Source: Bacteroidota bacterium
GTDB lineage: Bacteria; Bacteroidota; Bacteroidia; UKL13-3
DNA: 34,114 nt
Assembly: GCA_947491825.1 (NCBI GenBank)
Contig: CANLLM010000022.1
Span: 1 to 34,114, forward strand
Direction: 5' to 3'
The translations under genes were made by a program, and so were the position numbers. Below are positions 1 to 7,713 of this stretch, piece after piece (position 1 is the stretch's first letter; the number at the start of each line of letters is the position of its first letter). The notes beneath the pieces were generated by a model. The model was not told the DNA's origin. It saw only the letters and a list, made by a program, of their open reading frames with translations, and did not search any database.

Positions 1-70
1 AAAGTACGTAAACACTAGTATGTAAATATTATTATTTTCGCACTATCAAATCAGCTAACAAAAGTAACAA

Positions 71-1585
71 ATGTATATTAAAGATTTAAGCAAATACGAA
101 AGCCAAGAAATTACAATTAAAGGTTGGGCAGCTAACAAACGGGAGAGTAAAGGTTTAGTATTTATAATTTTACGCGATGGAACTGGCCTCTGCCAATGCG
201 TTGTAGATGCAAATAACGTAAGCGAAACAATTTTTAATGAGGCACGCAAGGCCACCTTAGAAACATCTTTAAGTATAACAGGTAAAATTGTTAAAGATGA
301 AAAACAAATAGGAGGTTACGAATTACAAGCCACCAATATCGAGCTAATACAAGTAGCCGTTGACTATCCAATTGCAAAGAAAGAGCATGGAATTGAGTTT
401 TTGATGGACAACCGCCATTTATGGCTGCGCAGCCAACGCCAATGGGCAATTATGCGCATTCGTAACACCATCATTTTTGCCATACATAAATTTTTTCAAA
501 ATGAAGGTTTTTTACAAATGGATGCCCCTTTATTTACAGGTAACGCTGTAGAAGGCACATCTACTTTATTTGAAACTGATTTTTACGGAGAAGCTGCCTA
601 TTTATCTCAGTCGGGTCAGCTTTACGGAGAGGCAATGGCTATGGCCCACAATAAAATTTATACTTTTGGTCCAACTTTCAGAGCAGAAAAAAGTAAAACA
701 CGTAGGCACTTATCCGAGTTTTGGATGATTGAACCCGAAATGGCTTTCCATGATATTTTTGATAATATGGATTTGATTGAACACTTTTTACGCGCTGTTG
801 TTACTGATGTTTTAAATGTAAATAGAAACGAACTAGAGATTATTGGTCGCGATACCAATATGCTCGAAAATATAGTTAAACCATTTCCTAGATTAACTTA
901 TGATGAAGCGGTAAAAATTATCAAAGGAGAGGAAGACGTAAATGGTGTGAATGCAATAATTAGTTTAGAAAACGAATTGACTGCTGTAAAAAATAGTATT
1001 GCCGAGGTACAAAAAGAAATTGCAGAACGCGAAGAGAAAATCAAAACTCCAGGAATGAAAAAAGGAGAGATTGGTTTTAATCAAGCTAAAATTGATAAAT
1101 TAAAACAAGAGCTTGCCGACCTTGAAGAGCAAGAACGTAATATACCTCAATGGTTAAATAGTGCTCGCACATTTAAGTATGGAAGTGATTTTGGAGGTAG
1201 TGATGAAACAGTACTAACACGCTTATTTGATGTGCCAATTATGGTTTACAATTGGCCACATGAGGTGAAAGCATTCTACCTAAAACGCGATCCTGAAAAC
1301 AGTAATTTTGCTCGCGGTGTCGATACATTAGCCCCTGAAGGATACGGGGAAATTGTTGGGGGGGGTGAACGTGAAACAGACCTCAATTTATTGGTAGAAA
1401 AAATTAACGAGCACCAATTACCAATGGAAGCTTTTGAATGGTATTTAGATTTACGCAGATATGGATCAGTTCCACACTCGGGATTTGGTTTAGGTTTGGA
1501 GCGCTTGGTAACTTGGGTGTGTAAATTGCCACATGTTAGAGAGAGTATACCATTCCCTAGAATGTATGGGCGATTAAAACCATAA
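71..1585 (+). CDS. asnS: Asparaginyl-tRNA synthetase (class II, AsnRS)
   Basis: Cytoplasmic class II aminoacyl-tRNA synthetase that charges tRNA-Asn with asparagine. Residues 1 to about 105 form the OB-fold anticodon-binding domain. The catalytic core follows, with motif 2 (FRAEKSKTRRH, then EFWMIEPEMAF) and motif 3 at the C-terminus (GFGLGLERLV). The ending, PFPRMYGRLKP, is characteristic of AsnRS rather than AspRS. At 504 residues it is longer than the 466-residue E. coli enzyme. Most of the excess is a charged, coiled-coil-like insertion at about residues 285-368, between motifs 2 and 3. Start ATG 71 is the first in frame and gives a normal N-terminus. The stop overlaps the ATG of the next gene by one base, so the downstream barrel genes are probably co-transcribed. 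A G8 tract lies at 1358-1365, inside the conserved EIVGGGERE segment. Confidence 0.97.
   Translation: MYIKDLSKYESQEITIKGWAANKRESKGLVFIILRDGTGLCQCVVDANNVSETIFNEARKATLETSLSITGKIVKDEKQIGGYELQATNIELIQVAVDYPIAKKEHGIEFLMDNRHLWLRSQRQWAIMRIRNTIIFAIHKFFQNEGFLQMDAPLFTGNAVEGTSTLFETDFYGEAAYLSQSGQLYGEAMAMAHNKIYTFGPTFRAEKSKTRRHLSEFWMIEPEMAFHDIFDNMDLIEHFLRAVVTDVLNVNRNELEIIGRDTNMLENIVKPFPRLTYDEAVKIIKGEEDVNGVNAIISLENELTAVKNSIAEVQKEIAEREEKIKTPGMKKGEIGFNQAKIDKLKQELADLEEQERNIPQWLNSARTFKYGSDFGGSDETVLTRLFDVPIMVYNWPHEVKAFYLKRDPENSNFARGVDTLAPEGYGEIVGGGERETDLNLLVEKINEHQLPMEAFEWYLDLRRYGSVPHSGFGLGLERLVTWVCKLPHVRESIPFPRMYGRLKP
1358..1365 (+). repeat. G8 homopolymer tract inside asnS
   Basis: Eight consecutive G residues in an AT-rich coding background. 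They encode the glycine run of EIVGGGERE, a conserved part of the AsnRS active site. The immediate context (TGGGGGGGGTGA) is the same as in the tract at 1651-1658. Confidence 0.9.
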
Positions 1586-2577
1586 TGAAAACAGCACCAC
1601 AAATTTGTGTCTTTTTACTTTGTAGTATTATCCCAATAATGGCCTTTGGTGGGGGGGGTGATACTACGTATATTAAAACGTTTAACCGAAAGTATAATTT
1701 ACAATTTAATACTTGGTTAACAGATATTGATTTATTGGTTAATCCTATTGGCAAGGAAAAAGATTTTAGCATAAAATTACAGCCAAACGTAAAAGGACAA
1801 GCAGGTTTTGCCTTCGGGTTTAAACACTTTACATTAGCGTTAGGCTTTCAGTTGCCCGGCACTGAGAGTGAGGAAAGACGATTTGGCAAAAGCCAATACT
1901 ATGATCTTTCTTTAGGTTACTACCAAAGAAAATTTGGTGGTGAAATTTACTACAGATATTTTCAAGGTATGCTACGCAGGCGAAATGATTTTGCAGCTGA
2001 AACCATCAGACCCGATATATACCTATCTAATGGTGGAATTAATTTTTTTTACGCTGCTAACCATAAAAAATTCTCGATGCGTTCCGCATTTTCTCAACTT
2101 GAACAACAAGTAAAATCTGCGGGATCATTTTTATTACTTACCAACTTTCAATTCAGAAACCTATTAGCCGATTCGTCCATCATCGCCCATCCTATTGATA
2201 ACGAAGCTACGTTTTCTGATTTAGCAGGTTTAAAACAGATGCGATTTATTACATTCAGTTTACGCCCAGGTTATGGCTATAACTTTTTATCAAAAACAAG
2301 TAGGTGGTTCTTTTCTCCATCTGTATTTTTAGGTCTTGGTACAGGTTGGTATACTTCACTATCAAACATCGGCTTTAAAACGGGGCTTCCCATTGATTTG
2401 GCGCTTCATACCAAAATATTTGCAGGGTACAATCATCCAAAGTGGTACCTCAGTGCATTCTATTCGCATGATAGTAATATCAATATTTTTAAAAGTAGTC
2501 TTATTAATTATGACACACGTAGCATCGGATTAAATATCGGCTACCGCATTAATAGTATAGGTACAAAATGGCTTTAA
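1585..2577 (+). CDS. DUF4421-like outer-membrane beta-barrel protein
   Basis: 330 residues with an N-terminal signal peptide (residues 1 to about 21, hydrophobic CVFLLCSIIPIMAF). The rest alternates short amphipathic aromatic-rich strands, as in an outer-membrane barrel. The first mature segment (YIKTFNRKYNLQFNTWL, then KLQPN and a strand reading GKSQYYDLSLGYYQRKFG) resembles the Bacteroidota DUF4421 family. That assignment is from memory of the family and was not searched. Function is unknown. The ATG overlaps the asnS stop by one base, and its 3' end overlaps the next barrel gene by 10 bases, so translation may be coupled. A G8 tract begins at codon 23, just after the predicted signal peptide; a one-base slip there would truncate the protein. 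Confidence 0.8.
   Translation: MKTAPQICVFLLCSIIPIMAFGGGGDTTYIKTFNRKYNLQFNTWLTDIDLLVNPIGKEKDFSIKLQPNVKGQAGFAFGFKHFTLALGFQLPGTESEERRFGKSQYYDLSLGYYQRKFGGEIYYRYFQGMLRRRNDFAAETIRPDIYLSNGGINFFYAANHKKFSMRSAFSQLEQQVKSAGSFLLLTNFQFRNLLADSSIIAHPIDNEATFSDLAGLKQMRFITFSLRPGYGYNFLSKTSRWFFSPSVFLGLGTGWYTSLSNIGFKTGLPIDLALHTKIFAGYNHPKWYLSAFYSHDSNINIFKSSLINYDTRSIGLNIGYRINSIGTKWL
1651..1658 (+). repeat. G8 homopolymer tract after the signal peptide codons
   Basis: Eight G residues encoding Gly in MAFGGGGDTT of the barrel protein, about codons 23-25. Loss or gain of one base would shift the frame before the mature domain. This placement is typical of contingency loci in surface proteins, although no phase variation can be shown from one sequence. 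Confidence 0.9.
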
Positions 2578-3707
2578 GTTTTAAACGAGCATTGGTAGGT
2601 GCTTTTCTTTTGTGTTACACTACCTCATTTGCTCAACAAAAAAACTTTGTAATGCAAACCATTAACTGGGGATACAAAATTGTACAAGGCGACTCCGCTA
2701 AGCCTAAAAAAAGGTACTTTTTTATTGTACCCATTATTTCATACAAGCCAGAAACCCGCTGGCAATTCGGCATTTCAACATCTCATTTTTTTAGCGCTAG
2801 AAACAACGACAGTATTACACGACCTTCTGTTATTAGGTTAAACATCAGTTACACGCAAAATAACCAACTTAGCATACGGCCCATGTTTGATGTATTTACC
2901 ACCAATAACAAATACAGCCTTCGAGGTTTGTTACAGTATAGTAATTTCATTGAAAACTACTGGGGTATAGGAAACAACACCCCGGAGCGTAACAAAGAAA
3001 TATATAGTTTTAATCAATACAAAGCCAATATTAAAGCAACACGATTAATAAAAAAAGGAGTCTACTTAGGCATACAGTTAGATTACGAAAAGTTGTATAA
3101 CATCGAACATGAAAGTGGAAGCTTAATGGCCGTATCAAATGTAACCGGGGTTAACGGCTATCATTATTTTGGTTTAGGCCCCGTTTTTACTTTAGACAAT
3201 AGAAATCAAGTTTACTTCCCAACAAAAGGCCATATTATCGATATTTCGGCATCCATAAAGAACAAAAACGTTGGTAGCAGCAGCAATTTTGCCAATATTA
3301 CAGTTGACGCAAGGAAATACATTAGACTTTGGAACGAAAACGTTTTGGCAATGCAAACCTTCATATCGTTTAATGATGGGGATGTGCCATACAGAGCAAT
3401 GGGTACTTTAGGTAACGAAAGCTACTTTAGGGGATATTATTTTGGTCGTTACCGCGATAAACACGAAGTTAGCCTGCAAGCAGAATTGCGCAAACAAATA
3501 TGGGGACCATTAAGTATGGTTACTTTTGGCGGTTTGGGAAATGTGGCATCAAGTCCAGAAAAACTGAACAAATTTATCAAGCCGATGTATGGTATAGGAT
3601 TGAGAATCAAGGCTATACCTCGAGAGAAGATCAACTTTAGGCTAGATTATGCACGCGGTAACAATGGATTACAAGCATTTTATGTAACTTTAAATGAAGC
3701 CTTTTAG
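2568..3707 (+). CDS. BamA/TamA-like (D15 family) outer-membrane barrel protein
   Basis: 379 residues with a signal peptide ending around SFAQQ (residues 19-23). The mature protein is almost entirely a beta-barrel. Features of the bacterial surface antigen D15/BamA-TamA class are the repeated strands with TLDNRNQVYFPTKGH, the NESYFRGYYFGRYRDK segment (matching the conserved RGY/RGF loop region), a strand like LQAELRKQIWG, and a C-terminal phenylalanine (NEAF) as used for BAM recognition. No POTRA domains are visible, so it is a barrel-only member and not BamA itself. It overlaps the preceding gene by 10 bases. Likely location is the outer membrane; substrate unknown. Confidence 0.85.
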   Translation: MALSFKRALVGAFLLCYTTSFAQQKNFVMQTINWGYKIVQGDSAKPKKRYFFIVPIISYKPETRWQFGISTSHFFSARNNDSITRPSVIRLNISYTQNNQLSIRPMFDVFTTNNKYSLRGLLQYSNFIENYWGIGNNTPERNKEIYSFNQYKANIKATRLIKKGVYLGIQLDYEKLYNIEHESGSLMAVSNVTGVNGYHYFGLGPVFTLDNRNQVYFPTKGHIIDISASIKNKNVGSSSNFANITVDARKYIRLWNENVLAMQTFISFNDGDVPYRAMGTLGNESYFRGYYFGRYRDKHEVSLQAELRKQIWGPLSMVTFGGLGNVASSPEKLNKFIKPMYGIGLRIKAIPREKINFRLDYARGNNGLQAFYVTLNEAF

Positions 3708-3744
3708 CTGATTATAAATTAGTTCTTAAAGTTATTTCAAACCG

Positions 3745-3775
3745 TTGCTTAATCCATTACTTTTTTACACCTTTG
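3745..3775 (+). promoter_or_regulatory. Bacteroidota-type promoter for nrnA (putative)
   Basis: TTG at 3745-3747 as a -33 element, then about 20 bases, then CACCTTTG (3768-3775) as a -7 element resembling TAnnTTTG. Transcription would start near 3779-3782, very close to the proposed start codon of nrnA. Confidence 0.45.
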
Positions 3776-3796
3776 CACACTTAAAAAATTCATTCT

Positions 3797-4807
3797 CTGA
3801 ACAATATTATAGAAATAAAACCGCTGCTGGAAGCCGCTGTTAAACCAAACATCGTAATTACAACTCATCATAAACCCGATGCTGATGCCTTAGGTTCATC
3901 ATTGGGGTTGTACAACTATTTATTGTTAAAAGGCCTAAACCCCATTGTTGTATCGCCAACAGATTATGGTGATTTTTTAAAATGGATGCCTGGGGAGCCA
4001 ACTGTTATTGACTTTGAAGCAGAAACTGATCACTCAGCAAGTTTACTAGCACACGCTGATTTCATTTTTTGCCTAGACTTTAATGCACTAAAACGCATTA
4101 ATAAAATGGGCGAATTGGTGGCTGCAAGCAAGGCTAAAAAGGTGATGATTGACCACCACCTAGAACCAGAAGACTTCGCTGATTACGAATTGCACAATAC
4201 CCAAAGAAGCAGTACATGCGAGTTAATATACGAAATGATTGATTTGTTTGGAGATGCCGATTTGGTAAATAAAGACATTGCCAATTGTTTGTACGCAGGT
4301 ATTATGACCGACACCGCGTCATTCAAACATGGAAGTACTTACCCGAGTACACACAAAGTTGCCGCACAACTTTTGGCTAAGGGGGCTATACCCAATTTAA
4401 TATACGAACACATTTACGATAACTTTTCATACGATAGGATGCGTTTTATTGGCTTTTGCTTGAACGAAAAAATGCAGTTGTTACGTGAATACAATACCGC
4501 ATTAATTTGTGTTACTGCAGAAGATCTAAAACGTTATAATATTATTACAGGAGATACCGAAGGACTAGTAAATTATGGATTAGCCATAAGAGGCATCAAC
4601 TTTTCAGTATTAATTGTTGACAGAACAGTGTCGCGTAAAATGAGTTTTAGAAGCAAAGGCAAATTTCCAGCTAACGAATTTGCAAAAACATATTTTAGTG
4701 GTGGTGGGCATTTTAATGCAGCAGGGGGCGAAAGCCATGATGCAATAGGAACTGTAGAAATAAAATTTAAAGAAGCACTAGCTGCTTATAAACACTTATT
4801 AATTTAA
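3797..4807 (+). CDS. nrnA: DHH/DHHA1 phosphoesterase, NrnA-like oligoribonuclease/pAp phosphatase
   Basis: Cytoplasmic two-metal phosphoesterase of the NrnA class, which degrades short oligonucleotides and dephosphorylates pAp. With the start proposed here the protein has 336 residues, normal for the family. Visible motifs are THHKPDADALGS (H24, D28, D30), CLDFNAL (D94), MIDHHLEPED (DHH at 119-121), GIMTDTASF (D172) and the DHHA1 motif FSGGGHFNAAGG (H305). No ATG, GTG or TTG exists upstream of motif I in this frame, which opens only at 3785. The first conventional codon, TTG 3902, would delete the essential motif I. CTG 3797 gives an N-terminus (M)NNIIEIKPLL that fits the family; ATT 3788 is the alternative. 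The next gene follows after 5 bases, suggesting an operon with the FKBP genes. Confidence 0.88.
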   Translation: MNNIIEIKPLLEAAVKPNIVITTHHKPDADALGSSLGLYNYLLLKGLNPIVVSPTDYGDFLKWMPGEPTVIDFEAETDHSASLLAHADFIFCLDFNALKRINKMGELVAASKAKKVMIDHHLEPEDFADYELHNTQRSSTCELIYEMIDLFGDADLVNKDIANCLYAGIMTDTASFKHGSTYPSTHKVAAQLLAKGAIPNLIYEHIYDNFSYDRMRFIGFCLNEKMQLLREYNTALICVTAEDLKRYNIITGDTEGLVNYGLAIRGINFSVLIVDRTVSRKMSFRSKGKFPANEFAKTYFSGGGHFNAAGGESHDAIGTVEIKFKEALAAYKHLLI

Positions 4808-4812
4808 ACAAA

Positions 4813-5649
4813 ATGAAAAAATCAATATCCCTACTTGCTGCTGTAGCAGCTTTATTTACCGTGGCATGCGGTGGATACAAAACAACAGACAACGGTGTTA
4901 AATACCGTATTATTAAAGATAACACGGAAGGTCGCGCTGTAGATGGCGATTCCAACGCAGTGTTATTTATGAACTACAAACTTTCTGTTGAATCATCAGA
5001 TTCAATTTTAGTTGAAACATTCAGCAAAAATAGCCCAGTTTACATTCCAGTTTCTGAACCTAATTTTAGAAAAGCGTTTGAATTATTAAGCGTAGGAGAT
5101 AGTGCTGAGCTATTAATTAATGCTGATACTTTCTTTATGAAAAGCTTTGGTCAAAGCAGACCAGCCTGGATTAAAGAAGGCGATAACATTAAGTTTATTG
5201 TTAAGGTTGTTGACATCATGAATCAACAAGAAATTATGAAAAAAGAGCAAGAAGACATGTCGAAGTTACAACAAGCCGATTCACTTGCTTTTAACCAACT
5301 GATTGCCACCATACCTGATGCCAAGAAAACAGCTAGTGGGTTATTTTATGTAATACAAAAAGCAGGAAAGGGTAAAACGCCTAAAAAAGGAGATAAAGTT
5401 AAAGTACTTTATAAAGGAACCTTACTTAACGGACAAGTTTTTGATGAGAACCTAAATGAAGGTATAACTTTCCCTGTTGGTTTAGGACAAGTTATACCAG
5501 GTTGGGATGAAGTATTACAGTTAATGAAAGAAGGTGATAAACTTAAGGCTGTTATTCCCTGGAATTTGGCTTATGGCAACCGCGGTAACGGACCTATTCC
5601 TCCTTTCAGCACGTTGGTGTTTGAAATGGAATTGATGAAAGTTAACTAG
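4813..5649 (+). CDS. FKBP-type peptidyl-prolyl isomerase lipoprotein (GldI-like)
   Basis: 278-residue periplasm-facing lipoprotein. The signal sequence ends in a lipobox (FTVAC, Cys19). Residues about 25-135 form a degenerate FKBP-like domain (VKYRII, LLSVGDSAELLINAD) without the active-site set. A short helical linker rich in E, K and Q follows. Residues about 170-278 form a canonical FKBP domain with the ligand-pocket residues present: YKGTL, VFDEN, VIPGWDE, LAYG and IPPFSTLVFEMEL. GldI, a gliding-motility lipoprotein of Bacteroidota, has the same general design, and the gene sits beside nrnA. Whether it truly works with gliding or T9SS is inference. It is 5 bases after nrnA and 18 bases before its paralogue. 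Confidence 0.93.
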   Translation: MKKSISLLAAVAALFTVACGGYKTTDNGVKYRIIKDNTEGRAVDGDSNAVLFMNYKLSVESSDSILVETFSKNSPVYIPVSEPNFRKAFELLSVGDSAELLINADTFFMKSFGQSRPAWIKEGDNIKFIVKVVDIMNQQEIMKKEQEDMSKLQQADSLAFNQLIATIPDAKKTASGLFYVIQKAGKGKTPKKGDKVKVLYKGTLLNGQVFDENLNEGITFPVGLGQVIPGWDEVLQLMKEGDKLKAVIPWNLAYGNRGNGPIPPFSTLVFEMELMKVN

Positions 5650-5667
5650 GAATAAAACCCCGTATTT

Positions 5668-6507
5668 ATGAAACACCTGTTATTAATAATAATCAGTTTG
5701 TGTAGTTTGGCCGATTTAAAAGCCCAATACACTCCTGTCATTACTAAGGCAGGTGTTTTTTTTTATGATATTATTCCACTTAACGATAGTTTAAATAAAC
5801 GAAAAACGGCACCTGATGATTTAGTGGATATAGATTACCACATGGCCATTGCATCCAATGATTCTGTGTTAGCAGAAACATTCACCAAAAATCAACCAGT
5901 AACTGTACCTGCCAGCCACCCTAGTTTTAGAGGAATTTTTAAAGAAATGAAAAAAGGTGACCGGGTTAATATTGTTATCTCTGCCGACTCATTTTACAAA
6001 TACACCATCAATGCCCCATTACCACCTTATATCATATCTGGCGATAGCTTACGCTTTTATATTAAGGTGCATGAGATTATGAATGAACGAGAATTTGCTG
6101 CGAAAGAATACGCCAAGGAGTTAGCACAAACCCAAGAAGATTCTGTTTTGGCAGCACGTTTTATATCACAATACCAACGTATTAGAAAAACACATACAGG
6201 CTTACATTACTTAGTTAGTAATCCAGGAACGGGTAAACAACCCGTTGCAGGTAATAAGGTAACAGTTAAGTATCGTGGTTATTTAATGAGTGGTAAAGTA
6301 TTTGAAAGCAACCAACAAGGTTATACCTATACACTAGGTAGTAAGGAGGTAATTGCAGGATGGAATGAAGGCATAAAACTAATGCGTGAAGGTGGACGTT
6401 TTAAGTTTATTATTCCGCCACACCTAGCATATGGTGGCAGTGGAGCCGATATAATTTCTCCATTTACCACTATAATTTTTGATATCGATTTGATTAGTGT
6501 TGAATAA
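5668..6507 (+). CDS. Exported FKBP-type prolyl isomerase, divergent paralogue
   Basis: 279 residues with a signal peptide ending near LKAQ (residues 17-20), so a soluble periplasmic protein rather than a lipoprotein. The layout copies the previous gene: a degenerate FKBP-like N-domain (SNDSVLAETFTKNQPV and KKGDRVNIVISAD closely match its neighbour), a charged linker, and a C-terminal FKBP domain (VKYRGYLMSGKVFES, VIAGWNEGIKL, HLAYGGSG). Two pocket positions differ from canonical FKBP: the FD pair is FE, and the IPPN loop is replaced by IISPF. Isomerase activity may therefore be weak and a chaperone role likelier. The two genes look like an old tandem duplication in the nrnA operon. Confidence 0.9.
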   Translation: MKHLLLIIISLCSLADLKAQYTPVITKAGVFFYDIIPLNDSLNKRKTAPDDLVDIDYHMAIASNDSVLAETFTKNQPVTVPASHPSFRGIFKEMKKGDRVNIVISADSFYKYTINAPLPPYIISGDSLRFYIKVHEIMNEREFAAKEYAKELAQTQEDSVLAARFISQYQRIRKTHTGLHYLVSNPGTGKQPVAGNKVTVKYRGYLMSGKVFESNQQGYTYTLGSKEVIAGWNEGIKLMREGGRFKFIIPPHLAYGGSGADIISPFTTIIFDIDLISVE

Positions 6508-6547
6508 CTTTTATATTTAATTTTTATTAATAAAGTAAATACAAGGC

Positions 6548-7426
6548 ATGAAAAAAATTATTGCATCATTATTGCTCGTAACACTAGGTACAAGCTTATT
6601 CGCTCAACAACCTAAAGAGGCTACTAAACCAAAAGTAACCAGTAACAAAACCAAACAACAAACACCTTCAAAACCAAAACAAACTCAAAAAATGGAATTG
6701 AATAAAGAATACACCACCGCATCGGGTTTAAAATACAAACTAACCCATAAAGGTAACGGAATAAAAGCTATAGCAGGAGCAAAAGTTTCTGTGCACTACA
6801 CAGGAACATTAACCGATGGTAAAAAATTTGACAGCAGCAGAGACCGCAATCAACCATTTACATTTACTTTAGGACAAGGACAAGTAATTAAAGGCTGGGA
6901 TGAAGGTGTTGCTTTGTTGCAAATTGGCGATAAGGCTGTGTTTACAATTCCACCAACATTAGGATATGGCGCTAATGGTGCTGGCGGATCAATTCCTCCT
7001 AATGCAACTTTAATTTTTGAAGTGGAGTTAATTGATGTTAAAGAGCCCATTAAACCTTGGAATGTAAAAAGTACTGATACCATAACAACAACTAGCGGAT
7101 TACAATACATAGTGGTTGAAAAATCAACTAACCCCGAAGCTGTAAAAGCTGAAAATGGTAAAACTGTTGATGTACACTACACAGGGTTTTTAATAGGTGG
7201 TAAAGTGTTTGATTCTTCTATAGAAAGAGGACAGCCCATTAGTTTTGAGTTGGGCCAAGGACGTGTAATTAAAGGATGGGAAGAAGGCATTTCCTTAATG
7301 CATGTCGGTGATAAGTTACGTTTAATTATTCCATCAAACTTAGGTTACGGACCAAATGGCGCAGGCGGAGTTATTCCCCCAAATGCTACTTTGTTATTTG
7401 ATGTGGAGTTGGTAAATGTGAAGTAA
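6548..7426 (+). CDS. Exported tandem double-FKBP prolyl isomerase
   Basis: 292 residues. The signal peptide ends at LFAQQ (about residue 20), followed by a low-complexity K/T/Q/P-rich linker (to about residue 48). Two complete FKBP domains then follow, about 52-170 and 185-292. Both keep the pocket: VHYTGTL, FDSSRDR, VIKGWDE, LGYG and IPPNATL in the first; VHYTGFL, FDSSIER, VIKGWEE, LGYG and IPPNATL in the second. It should catalyse prolyl cis-trans isomerisation on periplasmic or outer-membrane clients. The second domain with its leading KPWNVKSTDTITT segment is nearly repeated in the separate gene at 7714. It is last in the nrnA-FKBP operon; a strong terminator follows. Confidence 0.95.
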   Translation: MKKIIASLLLVTLGTSLFAQQPKEATKPKVTSNKTKQQTPSKPKQTQKMELNKEYTTASGLKYKLTHKGNGIKAIAGAKVSVHYTGTLTDGKKFDSSRDRNQPFTFTLGQGQVIKGWDEGVALLQIGDKAVFTIPPTLGYGANGAGGSIPPNATLIFEVELIDVKEPIKPWNVKSTDTITTTSGLQYIVVEKSTNPEAVKAENGKTVDVHYTGFLIGGKVFDSSIERGQPISFELGQGRVIKGWEEGISLMHVGDKLRLIIPSNLGYGPNGAGGVIPPNATLLFDVELVNVK

Positions 7427-7453
7427 ATTTTTAACAAATTTTATATAACAATC

Positions 7454-7488
7454 GGCCGTTCAGCAAAAGTTGAATGGCCAATTTTTTT
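7454..7488 (+). terminator. Rho-independent terminator of the nrnA-FKBP operon
   Basis: Hairpin with an 11-base stem (GGCCGTTCAGC at 7454-7464 against GTTGAATGGCC at 7469-7479, two G-U wobbles), an AAAA loop, and a T7 run at 7482-7488. It lies 28 bases after the stop codon of the double-FKBP gene. Confidence 0.9.
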
Positions 7489-7514
7489 AACGAATAATAT
7501 TTCATAGTTTCTTT

Positions 7515-7657
7515 ACCACAAGAAGCACAAAGTATTTTCACTAGGTAAACAATGACTAAAACATCTAAGCGCGCTCAGCGACTCTGCGTTTATTAACTAT
7601 AAAATGTTGGAAGCATTTCAATTGTGCTCCTTATGTATCCTTGGTGTGCTTTATGGT
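7515..7657. repeat. Degenerate inverted-repeat intergenic element
   Basis: The segment ACCACAAGAAGCACAAAG (7515-7532) has an imperfect inverted partner CTTGGTGTGCTTTATGGT (7640-7657). Between them are phrases such as CAGCGACTCTGCGTTTATT. Similar 'accacaaag...cacaaag' strings recur between genes in Bacteroidota as I remember them, so this may be a decayed dispersed repeat. No coding potential is visible from 7489 to 7713. Confidence 0.4.
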
Positions 7658-7701
7658 TAAGTTTTGAATCTAACTAATCTCTGTGGTTCAACCCAATTCT
7701 G

Positions 7702-7709
7702 TATATTTG
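7702..7709 (+). promoter_or_regulatory. -7 element TATATTTG of the fourth FKBP gene
   Basis: Exact match to the Bacteroidota -7 consensus TAnnTTTG. A weak TGTG lies at the -33 position (7682-7685). It ends four bases before the ATG at 7714, so the mRNA would be nearly or fully leaderless. Confidence 0.5.
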
Positions 7710-7713
7710 AATC

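Noticed and set aside
1276-1602. Minus-strand open frame inside asnS
   Set aside because: Shadow of the confident asnS reading frame, with no independent coding signs.
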